A stretch of 64,000 nt of DNA from Blautia sp900556555. Lineage in GTDB: Bacteria > Bacillota > Clostridia > Lachnospirales > Lachnospiraceae. The translations under genes and the position numbers were made by a program. Below are positions 25,721 through 34,740 of the stretch, in pieces (position 1 is the first letter of the stretch; each line of letters opens with the position of its first letter). The notes beneath the pieces are model-generated. The model saw only the letters and a program-made list of their open reading frames with translations. It had not been told where the DNA came from and ran no database searches. The stretch lies in the NCBI GenBank assembly GCA_964250615.1, contig CAXUGM010000015.1; one strand, written 5' to 3'.

Positions 25721-26710
25721 ATGGAGAGAAGAATTATTACAACCGATGTGATAGAAGAAGACTTGCGCACCGAGGGCAATTTAAGACCGCAGTCTTTGAA
25801 AGATTATATCGGACAGGAAAAAGCAAAGGGAAATCTGAAAATCTATATTGAGGCAGCAAAACAAAGAGGAGATGCACTGGATCATGTGCTGTTTTACGGG
25901 CCTCCGGGTCTTGGAAAAACGACACTGGCTGGAATCATTGCCAATGAAATGGGTGTGCATATGAAGGTCACCAGTGGACCGGCTATTGAAAAACCGGGAG
26001 AGATGGCTGCCATCTTAAACAGCCTTCAGGAAAATGACGTATTATTCGTGGACGAGATTCACAGATTGAACCGCCAGGTTGAAGAGGTACTGTACCCTGC
26101 TATGGAGGATTATGCCATTGATATTATGATTGGAAAAGGTGCTACCGCACGCTCCATCCGTTTGGACTTGCCTAAATTTACTTTGGTTGGGGCGACGACC
26201 AGGGCAGGACTTCTGACGGCACCGTTAAGGGATCGTTTTGGAGTGGTTCATCATCTGGAATTTTATACAGAGAAAGAACTACAGACCATTATTCTTCATT
26301 CAGCAAAGGTGCTGGGTGTTGAGACGGATGAAGAAGGGGCACTGGAAATGGCAAAACGCTCCAGAGGAACCCCGAGACTTGCAAACCGGCTTCTGAAGCG
26401 GGTGAGGGATTTTGCCCAGGTAAAATACGATGGCAAAATCACAAAAGAGGTGGCAGATTTTGCCATGGATCTTTTGGAAGTGGACCGCTACGGGCTGGAT
26501 CAGACAGACCGTCTGCTGCTGACCACGATTATTGAGAAGTTTTCAGGAGGCCCCGTAGGGTTAGACACTCTGGCAGCAGCTATTGGGGAAGATGCCGGAA
26601 CCATAGAAGATGTCTATGAGCCATATTTGATCAAAAACGGATTTTTATTGAGAACTCCAAGGGGAAGAGCCGTGACAGACCTGACGTATCATCATCTGGG
26701 AATAAAATAA
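25721..26710 (+). CDS. ruvB: Holliday junction DNA helicase RuvB
   Basis: The AAA+ motor that drives branch migration, 329 residues. Walker A GPPGLGKTT, Walker B LFVDEIHRL, sensor 1 GATTRAG and the Arg finger region APLRDRFG are present, followed by the C-terminal winged-helix DNA-binding domain ending in RTPRGRAVT. The protein starts with the usual RIITTDVIEEDL. The DNA for ruvC is not nearby, which is common in Firmicutes that use RecU; recU is present at 54.8 kb. Confidence 0.98.
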   Translation: MERRIITTDVIEEDLRTEGNLRPQSLKDYIGQEKAKGNLKIYIEAAKQRGDALDHVLFYGPPGLGKTTLAGIIANEMGVHMKVTSGPAIEKPGEMAAILNSLQENDVLFVDEIHRLNRQVEEVLYPAMEDYAIDIMIGKGATARSIRLDLPKFTLVGATTRAGLLTAPLRDRFGVVHHLEFYTEKELQTIILHSAKVLGVETDEEGALEMAKRSRGTPRLANRLLKRVRDFAQVKYDGKITKEVADFAMDLLEVDRYGLDQTDRLLLTTIIEKFSGGPVGLDTLAAAIGEDAGTIEDVYEPYLIKNGFLLRTPRGRAVTDLTYHHLGIK

Positions 26711-26713
26711 TGG

Positions 26714-26741
26714 TTGTTTTTCTGGGAATTTCGATTATAAT
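26714..26741 (+). promoter_or_regulatory. zapA promoter
   Basis: TTGTTT (26714-26719) and TATAAT (26736-26741) with 16 bp between, 38 bp before the zapA start. Confidence 0.65.
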
Positions 26742-26779
26742 AGACAATAGGAACGAAAGAAAAAAGTGGGAGGAACCAG

Positions 26780-27187
26780 ATGGCAGTGAAGAATACAACC
26801 CAGGTGCTGATCGGGGGAAAAATCGTTACGTTAAGCGGTTATGAAAGCGAAGAATACCTGCAGAAGGTTGCGAATTATATGAATAGCAAACTGACAGAAC
26901 TGGGACAGATACCCGGTTATAACAGGCAGGCACAGGAGACCAGACATACTCTTTTAAGCCTGAACATAGCAGATGATTATTTTAAGGCGAAAAGACAGGC
27001 AGAGATGTTTGAAGAAGATTTAGAGGCCAAAGACCGTGAAATGTATGATTTAAAGCATGATCTGATTAACGGCCAGGTGGATCTGGATCGTGCCAGAAAA
27101 GAAGCCGAAGAATATGCAGGACAGATAAAAAATCTGGAACAAAAGGTAGCAGAGCTTGAGAAAGAACTGGAAGAATTATTAAAATAA
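26780..27187 (+). CDS. zapA: Cell division protein ZapA
   Basis: A 135-residue protein. The N-terminal ZapA domain (VLIGGKIVTLSGYESEEYLQKVANYMN) is followed by a long coiled coil (about 65-135) rich in Glu and Lys. ZapA binds FtsZ polymers and cross-links them at the division ring. It is longer than the ~85-residue Bacillus form, owing to the extended coiled coil, which is usual in Clostridia. The U32-family gene starts 92 bp later. Confidence 0.93.
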   Translation: MAVKNTTQVLIGGKIVTLSGYESEEYLQKVANYMNSKLTELGQIPGYNRQAQETRHTLLSLNIADDYFKAKRQAEMFEEDLEAKDREMYDLKHDLINGQVDLDRARKEAEEYAGQIKNLEQKVAELEKELEELLK

Positions 27188-27278
27188 AGAAAAGAATAAT
27201 CAGTGGGGTGGGCAGATGTTGTTGCAGCGCCCCATTTCTGTTTTTTTGATAGAGAATAGTAAAGGAAAAAGAAAAAGT

Positions 27279-29468
27279 ATGAGAACAGAATTACTTGCAC
27301 CTGCAGGGTCTTATGAAGGGCTGCAGGCGGTTGTAAAAGCAGGAGCAGATGCAGTTTACATAGGGGGCAGGATGTTCGGGGCCAGGGCATATGCCAAAAA
27401 CCCGGAGAAAGATGAGATGCTGGAAGCCATTGATTATGCCCATCTGCATGGAAAGAAAATTTACCTTACGGTCAATACCCTGCTGAAAAACCAGGAGCTT
27501 TTTGGAGAACTGTATGATTTTCTGGCTCCGTATTATGCACAGGGGCTTGATGCAGTTATTGTACAGGATTTTGGTGTATTGTCTTTTATTAAAAAAGAAT
27601 TTCCTGATCTGCCGATTCATGCCAGTACACAGATGGCTGTGACGGGACCACACGGAGCCAGGCTGATACAGGAAGCTGGAGCTTCCAGAATCGTTACGGC
27701 AAGAGAACTGTCCTTGAAGGAAATCAGGGATATTTATGACCAGACGGGAGCAGAGATAGAAAGTTTTGTCCACGGGGCTCTTTGTTATTGTTATTCGGGA
27801 ATGTGCCTGTTCAGCAGTATGCTGGGTGGAAGAAGTGGGAACAGAGGAAGATGTGCACAGCCGTGCCGGCTTCCCTATACAGCCTATGAAAAGGGAAGAC
27901 AGATGAATGATAAAAACCAGTCATATCTGTTAAGCCCAAAAGATATGTGCACCATAGAAATTCTCCCAAAACTTTTGCAGGCAGGGGTTTACTCTCTGAA
28001 AATCGAGGGGAGAATGAAACGCTCAGAATATGCAGCCGGAGTGACGGCAATTTACCGGAAATATTTGGATTTATACGAAAAGAATCCTCAGGCGTACAGG
28101 GTAGAAGCTGAAGATATGCAGGAGCTTCTGGATTTGTATCAGAGAGACGGGTTTAACAAAGGATATTACCAGGTTCATAATGGAAAAGAAATGATGGCTG
28201 TCTGGAACCAGAAGGAACAGAATAAGAAACAGAATATTCAGGGAAAAAGAAATGAAGTTCTGTTTGAGAGGCTGAAAAAACAATATTTAGATGCAAAGCT
28301 TCAGGAGAAAATCACAGGAACTCTGGTTTTGTGTGCAGATGCTCCTGCTGTACTGGATCTTGATTTTCAGGATACCCATGTACAGGTAATGGGAGACATA
28401 GTAGAGCAGGCACAACGGCAGCCGCTGACCGCAGACCGTGTAAAAAAACAGATGGAGAAAACAGGGCAGACACCATTTGCCTTTGAGCATTTAGATGTGA
28501 TCACAGATGAGGCAGGATTCCTTCCCATGCAGAGTTTAAACGAATTAAGAAGAAATGGGTTAGAAAAGCTGGAAGCATCGTACCTGTCTAAGTACAGGAG
28601 AAAACTGTCCACAAAAGCTTCCAGAGTTATGCCAAAACAAGAAGAAATATTGGATTTGAAACAGAAATGGTATGTGTCTGTGGAACAAAAGGAACAATGG
28701 GAGGCAGCTCTTTCCCAGGATGAGGTAGACGGCATTTATTGCAGTATCTCCATGTATCCGGGGAAGAATTTCCTGGAAGAAGTATTACAGGATATAGAAA
28801 CTACTCACTGGGCAGGAAAGGAATATTACCTCACCCTGCCATATGTCCTGAGAGAAGGAAGACTGGAAAGCCGGATACAGGAGATGCAAGAGATAGGCAG
28901 AAGAGCGGATGGATTTGTGATCCGGAATCTGGAGGAACTGGGATACCTGAAGGCATTGGGGTTGGAAGGGAAAGCAGTAGGTGATTATTCCCTATATAGC
29001 TTTAATGATCTGAGCCAGGAGTTTTTGGAGAATACCGGCATGTTAAGGACAACCGTTCCGCTGGAACTGAATGGAAAAGAAATCCGCAGGAAAAACTGTA
29101 ATAGCAGTGAGATGATTGTCTATGGATATTATCCCATGATGGTGTCCGCCCAGTGTGTGAAAAAGACCTGTGGCACCTGTGACCATCAGTCAGGTACCGT
29201 ACAGCTAAAAGACAGGTACGGAAACCATTTTATGACAAAAAGTTTCTGTGATTTCTGTTATACTGTGATTTATAACAGTGTTCCTACCAGTCTTTTGGAG
29301 GAAATGGAGCAGATAAAAGATGCGGGTGTTCCTGTGCTGCGGATGAATTTTACCTGGGAGAGCCGCAAGGAGAGCAAGAGGCTTATGGAGCTTTTTGTAC
29401 AGAAAAAGGAAAATGCGTATAAAATGCAGGATGTAACAAAAGGGCATTTTAAACGTGGTGTGGAGTAG
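27279..29468 (+). CDS. Peptidase U32 family protein with DUF3656-like region
   Basis: A 729-residue protein. The N-terminal half has the U32 start RTELLAPAGSYEGL, the family signature ESFVHGALCYCYSGMCLFSS, and RGRCAQPCR with Cys likely to bind an Fe-S cluster. The middle (about 330-450) resembles the collagenase-associated DUF3656 domain, and the C-terminal part has more Cys (CVKKTCGTCDHQ, FCDFCYT). U32 proteins such as TrhP and RlhA are now known to hydroxylate tRNA or rRNA, so an RNA-modification role is more likely than proteolysis. The ATG at 27279 fits the family N-terminus; one at 27216 is possible. Confidence 0.88.
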   Translation: MRTELLAPAGSYEGLQAVVKAGADAVYIGGRMFGARAYAKNPEKDEMLEAIDYAHLHGKKIYLTVNTLLKNQELFGELYDFLAPYYAQGLDAVIVQDFGVLSFIKKEFPDLPIHASTQMAVTGPHGARLIQEAGASRIVTARELSLKEIRDIYDQTGAEIESFVHGALCYCYSGMCLFSSMLGGRSGNRGRCAQPCRLPYTAYEKGRQMNDKNQSYLLSPKDMCTIEILPKLLQAGVYSLKIEGRMKRSEYAAGVTAIYRKYLDLYEKNPQAYRVEAEDMQELLDLYQRDGFNKGYYQVHNGKEMMAVWNQKEQNKKQNIQGKRNEVLFERLKKQYLDAKLQEKITGTLVLCADAPAVLDLDFQDTHVQVMGDIVEQAQRQPLTADRVKKQMEKTGQTPFAFEHLDVITDEAGFLPMQSLNELRRNGLEKLEASYLSKYRRKLSTKASRVMPKQEEILDLKQKWYVSVEQKEQWEAALSQDEVDGIYCSISMYPGKNFLEEVLQDIETTHWAGKEYYLTLPYVLREGRLESRIQEMQEIGRRADGFVIRNLEELGYLKALGLEGKAVGDYSLYSFNDLSQEFLENTGMLRTTVPLELNGKEIRRKNCNSSEMIVYGYYPMMVSAQCVKKTCGTCDHQSGTVQLKDRYGNHFMTKSFCDFCYTVIYNSVPTSLLEEMEQIKDAGVPVLRMNFTWESRKESKRLMELFVQKKENAYKMQDVTKGHFKRGVE

Positions 29469-29476
29469 GTGAAAAA

Positions 29477-30805
29477 GTGCTTAATATTATTATTGAATTA
29501 TCAAAATATCTTTTATTGGTTCTCATTCTTTTATACACATTTGAGAGCTTTACTGTGTTCCGGTATGAGGATGATTATGACAAAAGATATATTTTAAGAA
29601 AACAGTTATTATTGATTGTTTTTATGGATTTTACAGCGTTTCTGGCTATTTTCCTGAAAAAGGAAGAGGTGGAGATCATTTACCTGTTCGGTGCCCTGTT
29701 GTTGTATTTAGTGGCGGTTCAGGTATTGTACAGGGTCTTTTATAAAAAATCTTCGATTTTACTTTTAAACCATATGTGTATGCTGCTGTCCATTGGATTT
29801 ATTATGATTACCAGACTGAATCCGGATTCTGCAAAACGTCAGTTTCTCATCGTAGCTGCTGCCACAATAATCGCCATGATTATTCCGATTATGATTAAGA
29901 AAATGACGTTTCTGAAGAAATGGACCTGGTTTTATGCTGTGGCCGGAATAGGGCTTCTGGCATTTGTCTTAGTATTTGGCGACAGGGTCAACGGAGCTAA
30001 GATTAATATTAATATCGGCTCCTTTGCCTTTCAGCCTTCTGAGTTTGTGAAGATTATTTTTGTCTTTTTTGTAGCCAGCAGGCTATATAAGAAAAGTGCC
30101 CAGTTTAAAGATCATGTGATAACCACTGCAATTGCAGCAGCTTATGTATTGATTCTGGTTCTTTCGAGGGATCTTGGAAGTGCGGTAGTCTTCTTTGTTA
30201 CATATGTGATTATGCTGTATGTTGCAACGAAAAAGCCTTTTTATCTGTTTGCAGGGATTGGAAGCGGATGTGGTGCTGCTGTGATCGCATATTTCCTGTT
30301 TTCCCATGTGCGCCAGCGTGTAGTGGCATGGAAAAATCCGTTTTCTGTGTATCAGAATGAGGGATATCAGATTGTACAGGGATTGTTTGCCATCGGTACA
30401 GGAGGATGGTTTGGCATGGGTCTTTGCCAGGGCTCTCCGGAAATGATTCCTTTTGTAAAACAGGACTATATGTTTGCGGCAATCTGTGAAGAACTGGGCG
30501 GGCTGTTTGCCATCTGTATGATTCTTATTTGTATGAGTATGTTTCTTTTGGTAGTGAATATTTCCCTGAGAATCAAGAAACGTTTCTATAAGCTGATTGC
30601 TCTTGGGCTTGGAACAGAATATGCCTTCCAGGTGTTTCTTACTATTGGAGGCGTTACCAAATTTATTCCAATGACAGGTATCACCCTGCCTTTGGTAAGT
30701 TATGGAGGAAGTTCTGTGCTCAGTACGATTATCATGCTGGCAATCATTCAGGGACTTTATATTTTAAGAGAAGATGAGGATGAGGAATTTGAAAAGCAAA
30801 AATAA
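29477..30805 (+). CDS. FtsW/RodA/SpoVE family peptidoglycan polymerase
   Basis: A SEDS-family glycosyltransferase, 442 residues with about eleven membrane spans. The conserved blocks are NGAKININIGSFAFQPSEFVK, DLGSAVVFF and the C-terminal GVTKFIPMTGITLPLVSYGGSSV. The N-terminal ~60 residues form an extra membrane region. A GTG start has AGGTG 5 bp upstream. The gene overlaps the next, a class B PBP, by 26 to 32 bp: the two act as a polymerase and transpeptidase pair, as in RodA-PBP2. Whether this pair serves elongation or sporulation cannot be told. Confidence 0.92.
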   Translation: MLNIIIELSKYLLLVLILLYTFESFTVFRYEDDYDKRYILRKQLLLIVFMDFTAFLAIFLKKEEVEIIYLFGALLLYLVAVQVLYRVFYKKSSILLLNHMCMLLSIGFIMITRLNPDSAKRQFLIVAAATIIAMIIPIMIKKMTFLKKWTWFYAVAGIGLLAFVLVFGDRVNGAKININIGSFAFQPSEFVKIIFVFFVASRLYKKSAQFKDHVITTAIAAAYVLILVLSRDLGSAVVFFVTYVIMLYVATKKPFYLFAGIGSGCGAAVIAYFLFSHVRQRVVAWKNPFSVYQNEGYQIVQGLFAIGTGGWFGMGLCQGSPEMIPFVKQDYMFAAICEELGGLFAICMILICMSMFLLVVNISLRIKKRFYKLIALGLGTEYAFQVFLTIGGVTKFIPMTGITLPLVSYGGSSVLSTIIMLAIIQGLYILREDEDEEFEKQK

Positions 30806-32240
30806 AAAAAGAAAAAAATCAAAACGCCCGGTAAACAGGGAATATACCATCGTCAGTTATTTCTTTGTGCTGATTTTCCTCTCTCTGGCGGGCTATATGG
30901 TGTATTTTAATGCGGTGGAGCGTGAGGATGTGATCAGCAGTCCTTATAATACCAGGCAGAACCAGTTTCAGGAGCGGATTTTAAGAGGCAGTCTTGTGTC
31001 TGCTGACGGCCAGGTTCTGGCACGGACAGATACTGACGGTGAAGGAAATGAGACGAGAGTCTATCCATTTGCCAATATGTACGCTCATGTTGTAGGATAT
31101 GACGCAAAGGGAAAAAGCGGTCTGGAATCTCTGGCCAATTTTTCTTTGATGACCTCACATAATAATTATGTGGATCAGGTAAAGAATGAAATCATGGAGA
31201 ACAAGAATCCAGGAGATAATGTCGTGCTGACTTTGAACCATACGTTACAGCAGGTAGCATATAATGCCCTTGGTTCTTATCAGGGGGCAGTTGTTGTGAT
31301 GAATCCGCAGACGGGTGCTGTTCTGGCATCTGTAAGTAAGCCGGACTTTAACCCTAATACTGTGGATAGCGACTGGGAAATCCTGGTAAATGATTCTGCC
31401 AACAGCAGTCTTTTGAACAGGGCAACTCAGGGAGCGTACCCGCCGGGTTCGATTTTTAAAGTTGTGGATGCACTGGCTTATCTGAGGGAGCATGGAACTA
31501 TCGATGGATTCCAATATACCTGTAATGGAAAAATTACAGTAGACGGACATACCATTCCTTGTTTTGGCGGGGAAGTGCACGGTACAGAAGATTTTACCAC
31601 AGCCTTTGCAGAATCCTGTAATACAGCATTTACACAGATAGGGCTTGATCTGGGAAAGACGGCACTGACATCTGCGGCAGAAAGCCTGTTATTTAATTCA
31701 AAACTGCCGGTTGCACTGGATTATAATAAGAGTAAATTTGACCTGGGGGAAAATCCGGGAAATCCATTGCTGATGCAGACTTCCATCGGACAGGGAAATA
31801 CCCTGGTATCTCCCATGCATATGGCTTTAATCACCAGTGCCATAGCAAATAAGGGAAAACTGATGGAGCCTTATTATATTGACCATGTAGAAACGGTCAG
31901 CGGAAGAACCGTGGAAACAACAAAACCAAAATTATATAAAGAACTGATGACAGAAAGCGAAGCCCAGGTGCTGAAAAACCTGATGGCAGAGGTTGTTACC
32001 AGGGGAACAGGAACCCAGTTGTCAGGAGAAACGTATTCTGCAGCAGGAAAGACTGGTTCAGCGGAATATTATGGAAGTGATGGAAGTATCAAAACACATT
32101 CCTGGTTCATTGGATTTTCTAATGTAGAAAATCCGGATCTGGCAGTAGCCGTGATCGCAGAAGGAGCAGGAACCGGAAGCAAAGTGGCAGTTCCTGTAGC
32201 TCACGAAATTTTTAATGCTTATTATTATGGAGGAATGTAA
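30780..32240 (+). CDS. Class B penicillin-binding protein (transpeptidase)
   Basis: Cross-links peptidoglycan, about 486 residues. A Lys/Arg-rich N-terminus and one membrane anchor (about 22-42) are followed by a short linker domain and the transpeptidase: SIFK (acyl-Ser and Lys), SCN (ESCNTAF) and KTGSAEYY. It is shorter than E. coli PBP2 and resembles the PbpA type that pairs with RodA in Gram-positives. An ATG at 30774 lies in frame six bases upstream; the choice between the two is uncertain. It is co-transcribed with the SEDS gene. Confidence 0.92.
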   Translation: MRNLKSKNKKRKKSKRPVNREYTIVSYFFVLIFLSLAGYMVYFNAVEREDVISSPYNTRQNQFQERILRGSLVSADGQVLARTDTDGEGNETRVYPFANMYAHVVGYDAKGKSGLESLANFSLMTSHNNYVDQVKNEIMENKNPGDNVVLTLNHTLQQVAYNALGSYQGAVVVMNPQTGAVLASVSKPDFNPNTVDSDWEILVNDSANSSLLNRATQGAYPPGSIFKVVDALAYLREHGTIDGFQYTCNGKITVDGHTIPCFGGEVHGTEDFTTAFAESCNTAFTQIGLDLGKTALTSAAESLLFNSKLPVALDYNKSKFDLGENPGNPLLMQTSIGQGNTLVSPMHMALITSAIANKGKLMEPYYIDHVETVSGRTVETTKPKLYKELMTESEAQVLKNLMAEVVTRGTGTQLSGETYSAAGKTGSAEYYGSDGSIKTHSWFIGFSNVENPDLAVAVIAEGAGTGSKVAVPVAHEIFNAYYYGGM

Positions 32241-32278
32241 AAAAATCCGTTTTTTGCCCGGGGAAGTTGTCAATCATG

Positions 32279-32307
32279 TTGCACCTGCATGAAAAAAGAG
32301 TTATACT
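32279..32307 (+). promoter_or_regulatory. Promoter of the Nudix gene
   Basis: TTGCAC (32279-32284) and TATACT (32302-32307) with 17 bp between; it falls inside the upstream extension of the Nudix frame, supporting the later start at 32366. Confidence 0.7.
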
Positions 32308-32365
32308 AGCAGTAAGAAACACAACGCAGGCACTGTCTGGTGTCGTAAGCAGGAGGATGTGCAAT

Positions 32366-32818
32366 ATGATTGAAGCAACAAGCTGTGGCGGGGTGGTAAT
32401 ATACAGAGGGAAAATACTGACTTTGTACAAGTCCTATAAACATAAGTATGAGGGCTGGGTGCTTCCAAAAGGAACGGTAGAAAAAGGCGAGGATTACAAA
32501 GATACCGCCTTGCGTGAAGTAAAGGAGGAAGCAGGAGTAACCGCAAATATTATTAAATATGTAGGGAAAAGCCAGTATAGTTTTTGCGTACCGGAAGATA
32601 CTGTAGAAAAGGATGTTTACTGGTATTTAATGTCTGCAAACAGCTATTACAGCAAGCCGCAGAGAGAAGAATATTTTGTAGATTCCGGCTTTTACAAATT
32701 CCATGAAGCTTACCATCTTTTACGTTTTTCAAATGAAAAGCAGATTTTGGAAAAGGCTTACAACGAATACCTGGATTTGAAAAAGGCAAATCTTTGGGGC
32801 AATCGAAAGTACTTTTAG
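32366..32818 (+). CDS. Nudix hydrolase
   Basis: A 150-residue hydrolase of nucleoside diphosphate-linked or related phosphate compounds. The Nudix box is complete, with GTVEKGE followed by REVKEEAGV at residues about 44-66, giving the metal-binding Glu residues. The N-terminal ISCGGVVIY-like strand is typical. The C-terminus contains many Tyr and Lys and may help bind the substrate, which is unknown. AGGAGG lies 9 bp before the chosen ATG; the frame is open from 32267 but that part carries the promoter. Confidence 0.88.
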   Translation: MIEATSCGGVVIYRGKILTLYKSYKHKYEGWVLPKGTVEKGEDYKDTALREVKEEAGVTANIIKYVGKSQYSFCVPEDTVEKDVYWYLMSANSYYSKPQREEYFVDSGFYKFHEAYHLLRFSNEKQILEKAYNEYLDLKKANLWGNRKYF

Positions 32819-32822
32819 GAGA

Positions 32823-32849
32823 AGGGGCTGGAGTTTCCGGCCTCTTTTT
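32823..32849 (+). terminator. Terminator after the Nudix gene
   Basis: The arms AGGGGCTGG and CCGGCCTCT pair over 9 bp with two G-U pairs, followed by TTTTT. Confidence 0.8.
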
Positions 32850-32904
32850 GTTTTCAAAGGGAATAGGTGTAGGGCAGGATGTTACCTGAAAGGAGAAAAC
32901 GTAT

Positions 32905-34395
32905 ATGCTGGAACAGATTGATTTAACAAAAAAAATGACAAAAGAAGTTTATCAGGAATGTATGGACAGCATGGAGGCAGAGCTGGCTGTTCTGCAAAGA
33001 GAGTGTAAGGCTTTTGGGATTCCTGTGATCGTGGTATTTGAGGGGATGGATGCGTCAGGCAAGGGAGTACAGATCAATAAACTGATTCATCCACTGGATC
33101 CCAGAGGCTTTGAAGTGTTTGCAATTAAAGAAGAAACAGAAGAAGAGCAGATGCACCCGTTTCTCTGGAGGTTCTGGACAAAGACACCGGAACGGGGCAG
33201 AATCGCAATTTTTGATACAAGCTGGTATAGGAAAGTATCTACAGAGCGGTTTGAGCAAAAGATTGCAAAAGAAGAACTGGCATATGCGTATCAGGAAATC
33301 AGTACCTTTGAGCGTGCCCTGGCAGATGATGGCAATGTATTGATTAAATTTTTCCTTCATATCAGCCAGAAAGAGCAGAAGAAGCGGTTTGAAAAAATGC
33401 TGAATTCCAGGGAAACAGCATGGAAAGTAAGCAAACAGGATGCAAAGAGAAACAAAGAATATGACCGGTACAAAGAAATCTGTGAAGAAATGCTGGAGCG
33501 GACAGAGACGGAATATGCTCCATGGATGATCATTGAGGCGGAAGACCGCCGTTTTGCAACCGTAAAAATCTTTGCAGAGGTAATCCGCCGCTTGAAAGAG
33601 CAGATTTGCAAGGTAAAGGAACAAAAGAGCCAGGCACCGCAAAAGGCGGAGAACCAGAAGACAGAGTGGAAGCGGATGGAATCTTCGGTGCTCAGCAAAG
33701 CAGATCTGACCCTTGCTTACACAGAGAAAGAATACAAGGCAAAGTTAAAGGCACTTCAGGATAAATTAGAATTGCTGCACAGTGAATTGTACCGCAGAAG
33801 AATTCCGGTAGTTCTTGGGTTTGAAGGCTGGGATGCAGGAGGCAAAGGCGGAGCGATTAAGCGTCTTACTGACGCAATGGACCCGAGAGGGTATCTGGTC
33901 AGCCCAACAGCAGCTCCTTCGGCGGTGGAGAAAAGCCATCATTATCTATGGCGGTTCTGGAAGGCCATGCCCAAAGCAGGGCATGTAACTATTTTTGACA
34001 GAACCTGGTATGGAAGAGTTATGGTAGAGCGTATTGAAGGCTTCTGTACAAAAGAAGAATGGCAAAGAGCATACAGGGAAATTAATGATATGGAGGCACA
34101 TCTGGCTCATTCAGGTGCCATTGTGCTGAAATTCTGGATGCAGATTGACAAAGACGAGCAGGAACGCAGATTTAAGGAGCGGATGGAAAACCCGCTGAAA
34201 CAGTGGAAGATCACAGACGAAGACTGGAGAAACCGGGAAAAGTGGGACTTATACGAGGAAGCGGTCAATGAAATGATCATCCGTACCTCCACATCCTATG
34301 CACCCTGGATCATTGTAGAGGGAAATAATAAATATTATGCCAGGGTGAAAGTCCTGGAGACGGTGGTAAACGCCATTGAAGAAAGGCTGAAATAA
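32905..34395 (+). CDS. pap: Polyphosphate:AMP phosphotransferase (two-domain PPK2)
   Basis: A 496-residue protein with two tandem PPK2 domains (about 1-235 and 265-496). Such two-domain enzymes use polyphosphate to convert AMP to ADP. The second domain has a full Walker A (GWDAGGKGGAI) and the lid/Walker B motif DRTWYGRV. The first has a Walker A (GMDASGKGVQI) but its second motif reads DTSWYRKV, so the N-terminal copy may be inactive, as in other PAP enzymes. The link between the domains (about 235-265) is rich in Lys, Gln and Glu. It starts a run with three genes of unrelated type. Confidence 0.9.
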   Translation: MLEQIDLTKKMTKEVYQECMDSMEAELAVLQRECKAFGIPVIVVFEGMDASGKGVQINKLIHPLDPRGFEVFAIKEETEEEQMHPFLWRFWTKTPERGRIAIFDTSWYRKVSTERFEQKIAKEELAYAYQEISTFERALADDGNVLIKFFLHISQKEQKKRFEKMLNSRETAWKVSKQDAKRNKEYDRYKEICEEMLERTETEYAPWMIIEAEDRRFATVKIFAEVIRRLKEQICKVKEQKSQAPQKAENQKTEWKRMESSVLSKADLTLAYTEKEYKAKLKALQDKLELLHSELYRRRIPVVLGFEGWDAGGKGGAIKRLTDAMDPRGYLVSPTAAPSAVEKSHHYLWRFWKAMPKAGHVTIFDRTWYGRVMVERIEGFCTKEEWQRAYREINDMEAHLAHSGAIVLKFWMQIDKDEQERRFKERMENPLKQWKITDEDWRNREKWDLYEEAVNEMIIRTSTSYAPWIIVEGNNKYYARVKVLETVVNAIEERLK

Positions 34396-34400
34396 ATGTT

Positions 34401-34736
34401 ATGCTAAATTGGTATAAAAGGCTGTATGTTGGTGATAATGCAAAAAAGAAGAAAAAACAGCTCATTCGGAAAATTAATATGGGAGCAGGGGTCATAGATG
34501 TGTATCTGATCACCCTGGCACAAAACCCGGAAAATCAGTTGGATATTTTTCCGGCAAATGAATTAAAGCAGAAAGCCAGAAGACGCACCTGCCCCATGAT
34601 TGTGGGGCTGTGCTGCGGCTATGAGGAAGCAGTGGAACTGGTGAAGGTTTTGGTGGAGAGAACCTATGAGGAAACAGGGACAGCGAAAGTGAGAAAGTGG
34701 CTGGAAAATCAAATCAGAGAGGAAAACAGCAGGTGA
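34401..34736 (+). CDS. Protein of unknown function, 111 aa
   Basis: A small basic protein with a Lys-rich start (KKKKK at residues 15-19) and a central segment MIVGLCCGYEEAVELVKVLVER that is probably an amphipathic helix and not a membrane span. It starts 6 bp after the pap stop, and its stop is 5 bp before the DUF2953 gene, so it looks co-transcribed. I recognise it only as the kind of short uncharacterised protein that Lachnospiraceae keep near ytfI/ytfJ. Its function is unknown. Confidence 0.7.
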   Translation: MLNWYKRLYVGDNAKKKKKQLIRKINMGAGVIDVYLITLAQNPENQLDIFPANELKQKARRRTCPMIVGLCCGYEEAVELVKVLVERTYEETGTAKVRKWLENQIREENSR

Positions 34737-34740
34737 GAAC

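Noticed and set aside
32267..32365. N-terminal extension of the Nudix protein
   Set aside because: This part holds a good promoter, and AGGAGG is placed for the ATG at 32366.
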